DNA from: an archaeon
Lineage (GTDB): Archaea > Aenigmatarchaeota > Aenigmatarchaeia > GW2011-AR5
Assembly: GCA_028279825.1 (NCBI GenBank)
Contig: JANQNA010000002.1
Location: 62,001-126,000 of the forward strand
Length of the DNA stretch: 64,000 bases
Direction: 5' to 3'
This document shows positions 45,805 through 53,521 of this stretch, one piece after another. How positions within the stretch are numbered: position 1 is the first letter of the stretch; the number at the start of each line of letters is the position of its first letter. The position numbers were made by a program, and so were the translations under genes. The notes beneath the pieces are model-generated. The model did no database searches, had not been told where the DNA came from, and was given only the letters and a program-made list of their open reading frames with translations.

Positions 45805-45820
45805 AAGCACGTAGTGCTTC
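45804..45820 (+). terminator. Hairpin after cmk (GAAGCAC family)
   Basis: GAAGCAC-GTA-GTGCTTC forms a perfect 7-bp stem starting at the cmk stop codon. The same stem, one base pair longer, occurs at 55825-55843. No T-run follows, so it may be a processing signal as well as a terminator. Confidence 0.5.
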
Positions 45821-45830
45821 ATACGGTCGT

Positions 45831-45934
45831 GGGCTCGTGGTCTAAGCAGACTGACGACGTACGTCGTCTGTGGACATTGGAATGATATCGCCTTCGCAAG
45901 GCGGGGACTCCGGGTTCGACTCCCGGCGAGTCCA
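45831..45934 (+). tRNA. tRNA-Ala (anticodon CGC) with a ~30-nt insertion in the D-loop
   Basis: Acceptor GGGCTCG/CGAGTCC with discriminator A, anticodon stem TCGCC/GGCGG with loop TTCGCAA (anticodon CGC), variable GGACT, and T-arm CCGGG-TTCGACT-CCCGG are all intact. The D-arm reads GTC-TAA, then about 30 extra bases (45846-45875), then the normal TTGGAAT-GAT. The insert contains the 16-nt palindrome GACGACGTACGTCGTC. Without it the tRNA is 74 nt, matching the tRNA-Ala(GGC) at 47343. A noncanonical archaeal tRNA intron is the likely explanation. Confidence 0.85.
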
Positions 45935-45970
45935 TACGAACTTTAAAAAAGTTCGATCAAAGGTGATAAT

Positions 45971-46540
45971 ATGGAAATCAAGGAAATCGTGGAGTTTGCA
46001 AGAAAGATATTCGTAGATAATGAGATGCAGTGGTTTCTAAAGACACATATTGAGTACGTAGATAAACTGGCTGTACAGCTGGCTGAAATTAAGAATGCCA
46101 ATAAAGATGTAATAAGACTGGCTGTCTGGCTGCATGATATCGGGCATCGCAATAACGGTGTTGCTGAAGATCACCATATACAGAACAGCAAATTTGCTGT
46201 GAAACTTCTGACGGAAAAGGGTTTTGACGCTGATACCGTGAAAGCGGTAGAGCATTGCGTTCTGACGCATAGATGCATGGATGATTATAAGCCAGAAACG
46301 CTGGAAGCGAAAGTATTGGCGAGTGCTGATGCCATGTCGCATATAGACAATTTTTCTGCTATGCTTTGCGCAGTTTTTGTTATAAAGAAACTTACAGTTC
46401 CGGAGGCTTATGAGTGGCTGAGCAAGAAAATTGACCGTGACTGGAACAAAAAAATACTGCTTCCTGAAGGAAAGGAAATCGTAAAGGAAAAATACGAGGA
46501 AGTATGCGCCATTTTGGACAAAATGAAGAAAGATAAGTGA
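45971..46540 (+). CDS. HD-domain phosphohydrolase
   Basis: A 189-residue metal-dependent phosphohydrolase. The HD motif is in VWLHDIGHRN near residue 54, with a preceding His (KTHIEYV) and later H/D residues (VEHCVLTHR; ASADAMSHID) as in the family. The substrate may be a nucleotide or phosphorylated metabolite. GGTGAT lies 4 nt before the ATG. The next gene follows 4 nt after the stop, an operon with the alpha/beta hydrolase. Confidence 0.88.
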   Translation: MEIKEIVEFARKIFVDNEMQWFLKTHIEYVDKLAVQLAEIKNANKDVIRLAVWLHDIGHRNNGVAEDHHIQNSKFAVKLLTEKGFDADTVKAVEHCVLTHRCMDDYKPETLEAKVLASADAMSHIDNFSAMLCAVFVIKKLTVPEAYEWLSKKIDRDWNKKILLPEGKEIVKEKYEEVCAILDKMKKDK

Positions 46541-46544
46541 TAGT

Positions 46545-47315
46545 ATGGAAAAGATATCGTTTAACATCGGTGACCAGAAGATAGTGGGGCTGCTGCAGAA
46601 ATCGGACTCTAAGAAGGGTGTAATACTCCTTCACGGATTTACCGGTGACAAAGATACAGCCGAAGCCGGGGCTTATCCTGTCCTAGCGGACAAATTGCAC
46701 GAGGAGGGTTTTAACGTTCTCAGAATTGATTGCCGTGGAACGAAAGATAGTGATGGCAAATTTGAGGATATGACATTTGATACAGAAGTTGAAGATCTAA
46801 AAAGATCTATAGAATATATGAGAGGAGCAAATGACAGAATAGCTGTTGTTGGTGCTAGTTTTGGTGGGGCTGTTGCACCACTGGCGTATGCGGACAACAT
46901 GGACTGTCTGGTGCTTTGGTACCCGCTACTCTACCCGACGGAGTCACAGCGATTTGAGTCGTTGAAATCTATAGAAAGTAAATTCGAGAGGGACGGTAAG
47001 GCAGTTGTTTCTAGTTCTAATACCGGTGAGAATTTTACTATGGGAAAGACCCTCTATGATCAATGGAAAACAATAGAACCATCGAAAAAACTTGTAGAGA
47101 TAAAATGTCCCGTCTTGATTGTAAGTGGTACAAATGACCAGGCGATTTCTATTGAAAATGTTAACAGGGCTATGAATGAGTTAAAGTCAGAAAAGAAGGT
47201 CGAATTCGTTGATGATTCATACCATTGCTGGAAAAACGAAAATGATGAGGTTGTTGATTCTTACAGAGAACAGGCAGTGAAAGCTACAGTGGAGTGGATC
47301 AAGAAGTGGCTATAA
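46545..47315 (+). CDS. Alpha/beta-fold serine hydrolase
   Basis: A 256-residue hydrolase with the triad visible: nucleophile in VGASFGG near residue 105, acid in VSGTNDQAI near residue 202, and His in DDSYHCW near residue 226; the oxyanion segment is LLHGFTGD. It resembles cytoplasmic esterase/acyl-hydrolase members. Co-transcribed with the HD protein. The substrate is unknown. Just before its stop, a TATAAATAAAG box (47311) drives the following tRNA-Ala. Confidence 0.9.
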   Translation: MEKISFNIGDQKIVGLLQKSDSKKGVILLHGFTGDKDTAEAGAYPVLADKLHEEGFNVLRIDCRGTKDSDGKFEDMTFDTEVEDLKRSIEYMRGANDRIAVVGASFGGAVAPLAYADNMDCLVLWYPLLYPTESQRFESLKSIESKFERDGKAVVSSSNTGENFTMGKTLYDQWKTIEPSKKLVEIKCPVLIVSGTNDQAISIENVNRAMNELKSEKKVEFVDDSYHCWKNENDEVVDSYREQAVKATVEWIKKWL

Positions 47316-47342
47316 ATAAAGAGGCATTTTGTATTTACTCAA

Positions 47343-47416
47343 GGGCTCATGGTCTAATCTGGAATGACGCGTGCCTGGCAGGCATGAGGCTCCGGGTTCA
47401 AATCCCGGTGAGTCCA
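47343..47416 (+). tRNA. tRNA-Ala (anticodon GGC)
   Basis: A 74-nt cloverleaf: acceptor GGGCTCA/TGAGTCC, discriminator A, D-loop with GG, anticodon stem CGTGC/GCATG with loop CTGGCAG, T-arm CCGGG-TTCAAAT-CCCGG. There is no intron and no encoded CCA. TATAAATA about 30 nt upstream acts as promoter. A hairpin with TGAACCC/GGGTTCA follows. Confidence 0.94.
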
Positions 47417-47426
47417 CTTGAAGATT

Positions 47427-47442
47427 TGAACCCTTGGGTTCA
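47427..47442 (+). terminator. Hairpin after tRNA-Ala(GGC)
   Basis: TGAACCC-TT-GGGTTCA is a perfect inverted repeat 10 nt after the tRNA; with a usable loop it folds as a 5-6 bp stem. It may end the tRNA transcript or lie in the leader of the next gene. Confidence 0.4.
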
Positions 47443-47459
47443 TCCTTGGAGTGTTTTGA

Positions 47460-47789
47460 ATGAAACTACCGACTGAAATAATAGGAGATGATTTTGAACT
47501 GCGTGTCGATATGGCTGGAGTTAGTTACTCTAGTGGAAAAGGCAGTGTTTCTATTACCTACGGTGAAGATGGTTTGCTTAGATACTCTTTTGGACGCGAT
47601 GCTGTGGATGAACTGTATGCACTTCTGGAATCAAGATCTAATTTGAGAGTTGTAGAAGATGTGACACCTTATAGTCCAGATCCTGATAAGACTGATGATT
47701 TTACAACGGATGGGGATGTCGATCACATAGTAAAGGTACTTAGGATTGCTGGCTGGATGGGTATGTCACAAGAACATCGTAAAATGTAA
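47460..47789 (+). CDS. Hypothetical protein
   Basis: A 109-residue acidic protein with a beta-rich N-terminus (FELRVDMAGVSYSSGKGSV) and a helical segment (AVDELYALLESRSNL). The ATG follows GGAGTG. The next gene has its own TATA box (GTTATAAAC, 47792). No family recognised. Confidence 0.65.
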   Translation: MKLPTEIIGDDFELRVDMAGVSYSSGKGSVSITYGEDGLLRYSFGRDAVDELYALLESRSNLRVVEDVTPYSPDPDKTDDFTTDGDVDHIVKVLRIAGWMGMSQEHRKM

Positions 47790-47820
47790 CAGTTATAAAC
47801 CTTGATGGGAATGTATTCAA

Positions 47821-48186
47821 ATGAAGTTTACGCGTGCCAAGGCATTCAAGAAATCCAAACATGGTATTAAGCTTCACGTTTACAATTCTTACAACCAAGT
47901 CCCTCAGGCTAATACATCTGTTGTTTCTTGTGGCGGTGGCCATTTTCAGGAATTCTATGACAAGAAGAGCACTTTCATATATTATGTCATTGAAGGAAAA
48001 GGAACTTTCTATCTTAATGGCAAGCCAACTAAAGCAAAGGCGACAGATCTTATTGTAGTAAAACCTAAAACGAAGTTGTATTACCTCGGTAAAATGAAGT
48101 TACTTCTGACGGTAGTTCCTTCATGGCAGGCAAAGAATGAAGTGCATATTAGGTATATTGATAGGCCAAAAAAGAAGAAAAAATAG
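47821..48186 (+). CDS. Cupin-fold protein
   Basis: A 121-residue small beta-barrel. The cupin pattern is visible as YYVIEGKGTFYLNGK followed by a G/D-containing turn (KATDLIVVKPKTKLYYLG). The usual metal-binding HxH of motif 1 is not clear; SCGGGHFQEF supplies one His. So it may bind a sugar or act as a sensor instead of a metalloenzyme. The tail is KKKKK. Leaderless ATG. Confidence 0.78.
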   Translation: MKFTRAKAFKKSKHGIKLHVYNSYNQVPQANTSVVSCGGGHFQEFYDKKSTFIYYVIEGKGTFYLNGKPTKAKATDLIVVKPKTKLYYLGKMKLLLTVVPSWQAKNEVHIRYIDRPKKKKK

Positions 48187-48189
48187 CAT

Positions 48190-48387
48190 CTAGTAGTCAG
48201 TGAAGTCAGATCCGAAATTTCTTAAGAACCGTCTGAACTCACTGTCGTATATTGAATCACACCATTTTTTATTTTCGGGAGATAGGCTTTCGTATTCACG
48301 TGACGTCCAATACGCATCTCCGTATCTATCAATCATAGTGTTTATTTTTCTTAAAACTTCAGGTCCGTTTTCCCAATCATCTTGCAT
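48190..48387 (-). CDS. Small hypothetical protein
   Basis: A 65-residue acidic protein rich in Trp/Tyr (YGDAYWTSREYESLSPENKK). GAGGTG lies about 10 nt before the ATG on the minus strand, which favours a real gene. It is convergent with the cupin gene, 3 nt apart. No family recognised. Confidence 0.6.
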   Translation of the reverse strand: MQDDWENGPEVLRKINTMIDRYGDAYWTSREYESLSPENKKWCDSIYDSEFRRFLRNFGSDFTDY

Positions 48388-48501
48388 TCTTCCACACCTC
48401 TGTTATTACTTAATAGTTGTTATACATATGATTGGTCTTATATATAACCCACCCCCTTGTGTAGGGGAATATTTATATTTGTGTTATGACAATAGTGTAT
48501 T

Positions 48502-49251
48502 ATGAAAGAACTGAAGGTTATGGAAGATGTTGGGTTTACCAAGAACGAGAGTGTTGTTTATTTTGCCTTGCTGAGGAATGGTGTTTTGACTAGCGGCGAA
48601 ATTCTGAAGAAATCGGGTATTAATTCCGGTAAGATTTATGAAATTCTTGAGAGGCTGCAAGACAAGGGTGTTGTGAGTGAAACAACCATCAATAACGTGA
48701 GACACTTTGCGGCTGCTCCACCATCACAAATCCTCAAGTACATAAGAAACAAACAAGATGAATTAAAAAAAGACGAGAAAGATATTGTTGCTCTTTTACC
48801 ACAACTCCAAAAAATGATGAACATCTCGAAGCAACAGGCTCTTGTCAGGGTGTACACAGGTTACCGTGGAATAGAAACTGCTATGGATCAATTATTGAGT
48901 GGTATGAAGCCCGATGAAGAAATTCTTGGAATGGGATCCACAAAATTTATCCATGGTAGAACCAAAAGATTTTGGAATAGGTATACTAGGATAAGAGTTG
49001 GGAAAAAGATTCGGACTAGAATGTTGTTTTCTGAAAGAACTGATTACTACAAGGATTATAAAAAAACTAGATATAGCAAATCAAGATTTCTTAATACGAT
49101 TACACCCGTTACTGTCTATGTTTATGGAAAAGATAATACACTGATCTTTAATTATGAAGATCCACCTTCATGCATTTTGATCAATGACAAAGGAACGGCT
49201 GATTCATTCAGGAATTTTTTTGAACAACTCTGGTTAATTGCGAAGAAATGA
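48502..49251 (+). CDS. TrmB-family transcriptional regulator
   Basis: A 249-residue regulator with an N-terminal winged helix (FTKNESVVYFALLRNG, SGEILKKSGINSGKIYEIL) followed by a coiled linker and an effector-binding region (MGSTKFIHG, RTRMLFSERTDYY), the layout of TrmB proteins that control sugar or central metabolism genes in archaea. The ATG is leaderless after ATATTTATA. Immediately upstream of that box, CCCC-TTGTGTA-GGGG (around 48451-48465) is an inverted repeat that could be an autoregulatory operator. No transporter gene is adjacent. Confidence 0.88.
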   Translation: MKELKVMEDVGFTKNESVVYFALLRNGVLTSGEILKKSGINSGKIYEILERLQDKGVVSETTINNVRHFAAAPPSQILKYIRNKQDELKKDEKDIVALLPQLQKMMNISKQQALVRVYTGYRGIETAMDQLLSGMKPDEEILGMGSTKFIHGRTKRFWNRYTRIRVGKKIRTRMLFSERTDYYKDYKKTRYSKSRFLNTITPVTVYVYGKDNTLIFNYEDPPSCILINDKGTADSFRNFFEQLWLIAKK

Positions 49252-49287
49252 TCAAACTTTATATTAATCGATAAGGAGGTATTACAT

Positions 49288-49722
49288 ATGAAGCATCCCA
49301 ACAGAGAGATAATGCAGAAAACTATTGCTCTTGCGAAGAGAAAGAAAATGGTTGGTTCTCTGATTGTTAAAGGAGATAAAATACTTGCGAGGGGCTGGAC
49401 CACTGTTTATGAAGATCAACTTCCGTTCACACACGGGGAGATAAACGCTATTAAGAAGGCCTGTAAGAAGTTGGGGTCTTTCAATTTGTCTGGTTGTTGG
49501 CTTTATACAACCTACGAGCCGTGTCCCATGTGCGCAGCTGCATCTGTTTGGGCAAGATTAGATGGTATTGTGTATGGTGCCAGTATGAAAAAGAGAAACA
49601 AGGTCTACACACAACGTATATTTATCCCATGTAAGACAGTACTAAAACACGGCACACCTAAACTGAAACTTCATGAGGGATTTATGCGCAAAGAATGCGA
49701 AAAACTACTTCTTTTGAAATGA
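49288..49722 (+). CDS. Zinc-dependent nucleoside/base deaminase
   Basis: A 144-residue CDA-superfamily deaminase. The zinc site is THGEINAI (His ligand, catalytic Glu) and PCPMCAAAS (two Cys ligands), as in guanine deaminase, CMP/dCMP-type and TadA-type enzymes. Archaea normally lack TadA for tRNA wobble, so a free base or nucleoside substrate is more likely. AAGGAGGT directly upstream is the strongest Shine-Dalgarno in the region. It follows the TrmB regulator by 36 nt and may be co-transcribed with it. Confidence 0.9.
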   Translation: MKHPNREIMQKTIALAKRKKMVGSLIVKGDKILARGWTTVYEDQLPFTHGEINAIKKACKKLGSFNLSGCWLYTTYEPCPMCAAASVWARLDGIVYGASMKKRNKVYTQRIFIPCKTVLKHGTPKLKLHEGFMRKECEKLLLLK

Positions 49723-49788
49723 TGATACAATTGGTCTACACACAAAGCGATAGTTTTGTTTTTTAACCATTTTTACTAGTTTTATTAT

Positions 49789-50412
49789 ATGAGGATGGAT
49801 AATCTCGACACTACGAAATACCCCAAACTTCATCATGAGTGCCTAGAAAAGGAATTGAAACTGGCTTTGGATTTTGTGGCTGGTTCAACGAGCCTCCTGG
49901 ATGTTGGTTGCGGCAATGGTAGAGCAGTTCCTGATTTTGCTCCTATTGTAAAAGAATATGTAGGTATCGACATAAACAAAGAATTCATTGAACAGGCTGA
50001 AAAGTTGACTGAAACTTTTGGTAACGTTAGATTTATACAGGCAAATGCGGAGAAACTATTGGATATTTTCCCAAGAAACAGCTTTCAAAGGGCAGTTGCC
50101 TTGTGGAATACTGTGGCTTGTGTAGAAAATGAAGTGGAATGTCTTAGGCAGTTATACTCTGTGGTTAGTGAGGGTGTATTTTTCACTGTTAACATAAAGG
50201 GCACACTTTTATCCAGAAAGGCATACTACGATAAGTTAGGGATTAAATATATGATTGATGACAAAACCGAGGCTATTTTTTCCAAGGAATGGGGTCAAGT
50301 GAAGGCGTACTCGAGAGAAGAATTAGAAAATCTTATCAATCACTCATGTTTCAAAATCTCTGAGATAAAGACTATAGATAATCTTTTGTTTGCAGTTTTT
50401 CTTGTAAAATAA
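49789..50412 (+). CDS. Class I SAM-dependent methyltransferase
   Basis: A 207-residue methyltransferase. Motif I is LLDVGCGNGRAVPDF near residue 37, motif II YVGIDINKEF, and then ANAEKL and ALWNTVACVEN. The C-terminal part has a helix-strand cap. Substrate unknown. Compact size suggests a small molecule or a wobble-type RNA substrate. The ATG is preceded by an AT-rich promoter. Confidence 0.87.
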   Translation: MRMDNLDTTKYPKLHHECLEKELKLALDFVAGSTSLLDVGCGNGRAVPDFAPIVKEYVGIDINKEFIEQAEKLTETFGNVRFIQANAEKLLDIFPRNSFQRAVALWNTVACVENEVECLRQLYSVVSEGVFFTVNIKGTLLSRKAYYDKLGIKYMIDDKTEAIFSKEWGQVKAYSREELENLINHSCFKISEIKTIDNLLFAVFLVK

Positions 50413-50460
50413 CCAAAATATGGCTTATATATCTTATGAATTGAGTATTATTGTGGTGGT

Positions 50461-51348
50461 ATGAAGCTGAAACGGAAAAGAGTTGTCAAAAAGAACGGAA
50501 AACCAAAAGGCGTGCAGAAGGTTCTGATTGTAGCCAAGCAGAACAAGGTGGGTATAGCTGCAGCTAAAAAGGTTGAGAGATTGCTCAAAAACAAGGTAAA
50601 AGAGATTCATGTTGACAATTCTACTGCTCTGAAAATGCGTAGGAGAGGTGCTACGATACGTAAGTTCCGCGGCGACCTTGTTATCACGCTGGGTGGTGAC
50701 GGGACTTTTCTTTGGACGGCACACAAAGTTAACGTGCCAATTCTGCCTGTAAAACTGGAAGGACAGGGATTTTTGTGTTCTTGTAACTTAAAACAGTTTA
50801 CTGACAATCTTGACAAAATTCTGAAAAAGGACTATGAGATTGTGGAAAGAATGAGACTTAATTGCAGTAAAGTCACAAAGGGCAGACTTGCCAAATACAT
50901 GAAAAGTATACATGGGGATTATCCGCTGGCGTTGAATGAGATAGCTTTCGCAAGAAAACGTCCTTCAAAAATACTTGCCATTGAATACAAAATAGATGAT
51001 GTTGTCTTTGACATGATCGGTGACGGTGTCATGTTTTCGACACCTTCCGGTTCAACAGCTTATCATTCCTCGGCAGGCGGAGCCATGATTGACCCTTCTC
51101 TTAGCGTGATAAGTATTGTTCCTTTGTATCCGTTTTTCTCTAAGGTAAAACCAAAGATAATTCCACATGACAAGAAAGTGGAAGTTACTGTGAAGAACGG
51201 TGACTGTGCTCTGGTGATAGACGGTCATGGCGGGGACTATGTAAAGAGGAACACAAAGTTTGTTATAGAGACAACAAAACCTGTAAAAGTTGTCAAGATC
51301 GTTGAACAAAATTTCTATGAAAAAATCAGAAAGGGTCTGATGGCATGA
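50461..51348 (+). CDS. nadK: NAD kinase
   Basis: A 295-residue ATP-NAD kinase that makes NADP. The signature GGDGT is in VITLGGDGTFLW near residue 79, the NE motif in LALNEIAFAR near residue 160, and the STPSGSTAYHSSAGG block near residue 197. The N-terminal 20 residues are very basic (KLKRKRVVKKNGKPKG), an addition. A TATA box CTTATATAT precedes it. The next gene overlaps its stop as ATGA. Confidence 0.94.
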   Translation: MKLKRKRVVKKNGKPKGVQKVLIVAKQNKVGIAAAKKVERLLKNKVKEIHVDNSTALKMRRRGATIRKFRGDLVITLGGDGTFLWTAHKVNVPILPVKLEGQGFLCSCNLKQFTDNLDKILKKDYEIVERMRLNCSKVTKGRLAKYMKSIHGDYPLALNEIAFARKRPSKILAIEYKIDDVVFDMIGDGVMFSTPSGSTAYHSSAGGAMIDPSLSVISIVPLYPFFSKVKPKIIPHDKKVEVTVKNGDCALVIDGHGGDYVKRNTKFVIETTKPVKVVKIVEQNFYEKIRKGLMA

Positions 51349-51581
51349 GGCCAGCTGAAAGCCTTGTAGATTCGTTGTGCCGTTCGGCGGCTTACTATGA
51401 AAAAGACGGATGTAAGGCATTCCAGGAAGTCGATCTCTATACTGGGGTTGATGGCATTGCCAGAGACGAAGGAAGAGATACACTACGTGTTTATGCAGAA
51501 GCCTGTCAGATACTTAGAAAATCTGGCTGGCAGAGAATGAGAATAGCGGGTCAGGAATGCTGGGCTACGATGGAAATATAG
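51345..51581 (+). CDS. Small hypothetical protein coupled to nadK
   Basis: A 78-residue protein starting with the ATG that overlaps the nadK stop, which is the main reason to trust it. It has a helical N-terminus (ESLVDSLCRSAAYYEKDG) and resembles an uncharacterised small domain (RVYAEACQILRKSGW). Three Cys are present, without a clear metal motif. Function unknown. Confidence 0.65.
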   Translation: MRPAESLVDSLCRSAAYYEKDGCKAFQEVDLYTGVDGIARDEGRDTLRVYAEACQILRKSGWQRMRIAGQECWATMEI

Positions 51582-51624
51582 ATAGAATTCTTTTGGTTGA
51601 GCTTTTCTTTTTAAGAAAATGTTA

Positions 51625-51711
51625 TGGGATGGATGAGATTTGAACTCATGACCTCTACGTATCTGATAGCTATTATCAGCGTAGTGCTCTACCAAACTAA
51701 GCTACCATCCC
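51625..51711 (-). tRNA. tRNA-Ile (anticodon GAT) with a 13-nt intron at 37/38
   Basis: On the minus strand: acceptor GGGATGG/CCATCCC, discriminator A, D-arm GCTT...GAGC, anticodon stem CTACG/CGTAG, T-arm ATGAG-TTCAAAT-CTCAT. The loop reads CT-GAT-A, then 13 nt (51661-51673), then A. In the precursor CTGATA pairs with TATCAG of the intron, the central helix expected for a bulge-helix-bulge splice site. The spliced tRNA is 74 nt. Confidence 0.92.
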
Positions 51712-51765
51712 GTTCAGTTAGACTTTATGTGCATAGTTTATATATTTGTGTTAAATGTCTTTCTA

Positions 51766-51960
51766 ATGGACTTTCATTCAGAAATGACGAGGCTATTTCT
51801 ACATGCGATATCCGTGGATGGGCCAAAAAGACAGATCTTTGGGGAGACGATGTATGAGCTTCTTGATAGACATGCACCCTACATGCCTGCTGAAGATTAT
51901 AGATTTTACAAATGTATACTGGAAGGGTTTGAAAACGGCAGTACGAATGGGACACACTAG
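51766..51960 (+). CDS. Small hypothetical protein
   Basis: A 64-residue protein (MDFHSEMTRLFLHAISVDG) starting at the ATG at 51766, 26 nt after TTTATATAT; the longer frame from 51727 would start before that box. Helical, acidic, no recognised family. It follows the tRNA-Ile promoter region on the other strand. Confidence 0.6.
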   Translation: MDFHSEMTRLFLHAISVDGPKRQIFGETMYELLDRHAPYMPAEDYRFYKCILEGFENGSTNGTH

Positions 51961-52004
51961 CATTACAGAATCAGTCTTTTAAGGATTTCGTATTTACTCT
52001 GATT

Positions 52005-52598
52005 ATGTACACCAAAGTAGTAACATTATTTGTGCTGTTTATAGCATTCAGCACCGTGGGATATGCAGGTAGTTTCCACAATACTTACTACACGGGACCT
52101 ATGGCATACAGCTACGGGTCTGCTTACGGTTACACACAGAATTCGGCGTTCAATTTTGACTATGTTGGAATGAGCCAAAGACCTGTTTTCACGGTTCCGC
52201 AGAGATCACCATCCTCATTCAATTTCGCTTACACAGGACTGAATAGGGCGCCTGTGCTGGAGACTCCCCAGAGATCACCGTCAACAGTCAATATTAACGC
52301 ACAGCCAATGGACTTTACACCTGATTTTTCCAGAAGTGTTTCACCTTCAAGTTTCAGATTCGATGCGTTTACTCCAATACAACCTAATCTGGGCCAGAGC
52401 AGATCATTTGGCAATATCAATCTAAACCTTCAGGCACGTCAGATTCCTCTTGGATCAGGTGGGTTCTTCGGCGGGGCTTATCATTTCTCATATTCAAGGC
52501 CAATTTATGCTACGCCTTCCAGAGCTTTGTTTGACACACAGGCAGAATTCGGGTTTTACGGACCTTATTACCATGAAGCACCAAGCATCTACGGCTAA
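52005..52598 (+). CDS. Secreted low-complexity Tyr/Phe/Ser/Pro-rich protein
   Basis: A 197-residue exported protein with a signal peptide (VVTLFVLFIAFSTVGYAG). The mature part is rich in aromatic residues, Ser, Pro and Asn and contains two imperfect ~30-residue repeats (FNFDYVGMSQRPVFTVPQRS and FNFAYTGLNRAPVLETPQRS). No Cys. It may be a disordered or beta-type surface fibre component, but that is inference. The next gene starts 24 nt downstream. Confidence 0.78.
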   Translation: MYTKVVTLFVLFIAFSTVGYAGSFHNTYYTGPMAYSYGSAYGYTQNSAFNFDYVGMSQRPVFTVPQRSPSSFNFAYTGLNRAPVLETPQRSPSTVNINAQPMDFTPDFSRSVSPSSFRFDAFTPIQPNLGQSRSFGNINLNLQARQIPLGSGGFFGGAYHFSYSRPIYATPSRALFDTQAEFGFYGPYYHEAPSIYG

Positions 52599-52622
52599 AA
52601 AGATTTCTGGTATCTGATAATT

Positions 52623-53375
52623 ATGAGGAGAACAGACAAAATTACAGTGCCTGCAGCACAGTATGAATTTGCTTTTGTGGATAGAGACGGACGTACTTAT
52701 GAGAGAACCTATCACAGAGATGCTTACAGGCTTCAGTATCGTATAGGTCTTGTTCCTTATTCTGACGTTATCATGCCCGGAGGTGGGTGGAGGCTGTCTA
52801 CCGCTGCAGAGGAACTGGCCATTCAGTTATATCAAAGGAAACCTCTAAATGCAAAAGAATTCCAGGATGTTCTTAAGCCAAACAGATTACAGGTAACGGA
52901 TACTGTGCTAAGGGCCATACCGGGATGGGAAGGCGGCAAAAAACAGATACTGCCGGATTCCAGAAAATACTCACCAAGACAAGTGCTTGAGAGAGGAAGG
53001 GATATTGGTTATTGCTGGGTTCCGGAGGGTGGTTCAAGGAGTGTACCCAGAGGACCTAGAGATGAAATCTGGAACAGACTTGCCGGAATTCCAAGGATTA
53101 CTAATGAGGGACTTGTGCAGTCTCATGATACTTGTTTTGATTTTGGCCTAAGATTTGAAGAATCAGATCATTTTACCGGTGAATTTGACTTGGTAGTCGA
53201 GAGAGGTCTTCATACACAGCCTCTTGCAAAGGGCAGAAAGGTTGATTTCCGACCCACCAAAAGATGGATCGGTATATACGCAGATTCAACACCTTTGGAT
53301 GCAGCTGAAGCAAAGATATTTGCCCGTTTTGGGCGTCTTGTGAAGGGAAGAACTCCTGAAATCAGAAAATTTTAA
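52623..53375 (+). CDS. Hypothetical soluble protein
   Basis: A 250-residue mixed alpha/beta protein with no signal peptide or membrane helix. Notable segments are DKITVPAAQYEFAFVDRDG at the N-terminus and DIGYCWVPEGGSRSVP near residue 125. I recognise no family. It is probably co-transcribed with the secreted protein upstream, since only 24 nt lie between. Confidence 0.7.
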   Translation: MRRTDKITVPAAQYEFAFVDRDGRTYERTYHRDAYRLQYRIGLVPYSDVIMPGGGWRLSTAAEELAIQLYQRKPLNAKEFQDVLKPNRLQVTDTVLRAIPGWEGGKKQILPDSRKYSPRQVLERGRDIGYCWVPEGGSRSVPRGPRDEIWNRLAGIPRITNEGLVQSHDTCFDFGLRFEESDHFTGEFDLVVERGLHTQPLAKGRKVDFRPTKRWIGIYADSTPLDAAEAKIFARFGRLVKGRTPEIRKF

Positions 53376-53521
53376 GCCTTAAATAGTTAATTTCTCAATT
53401 ATTTCTTGCTCTCATGATAGAAGTTTAGTTAGCTTCTCGGTATACAAGGCCGAACACGGAGTGTTGCGGCGTGTAATACGTGTTACGAACAAAGGAAAGG
53501 CAGTACTTGGAGGACTAGAGA
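53376..53521 (+). promoter_or_regulatory. Promoter and ~100-nt leader of the ribosomal protein operon
   Basis: CTTAAATAG near 53380 is a TATA-like box, so the L3 mRNA should carry a leader of about 110 nt, unusual in a window where most isolated genes look leaderless. The leader can form AGAAG/CTTCT and GTAA-TACGTG-TTAC hairpins and ends in GGAGG before the L3 ATG. A ribosomal-protein autoregulatory site is plausible. No tRNA or known riboswitch is seen. Confidence 0.5.

Noticed and set aside
49288-49722. TadA-type tRNA adenosine deaminase
   Set aside because: The zinc motif alone does not separate TadA from guanine or nucleoside deaminases, and archaea generally lack A34 tRNA editing by TadA, so I kept a general call.
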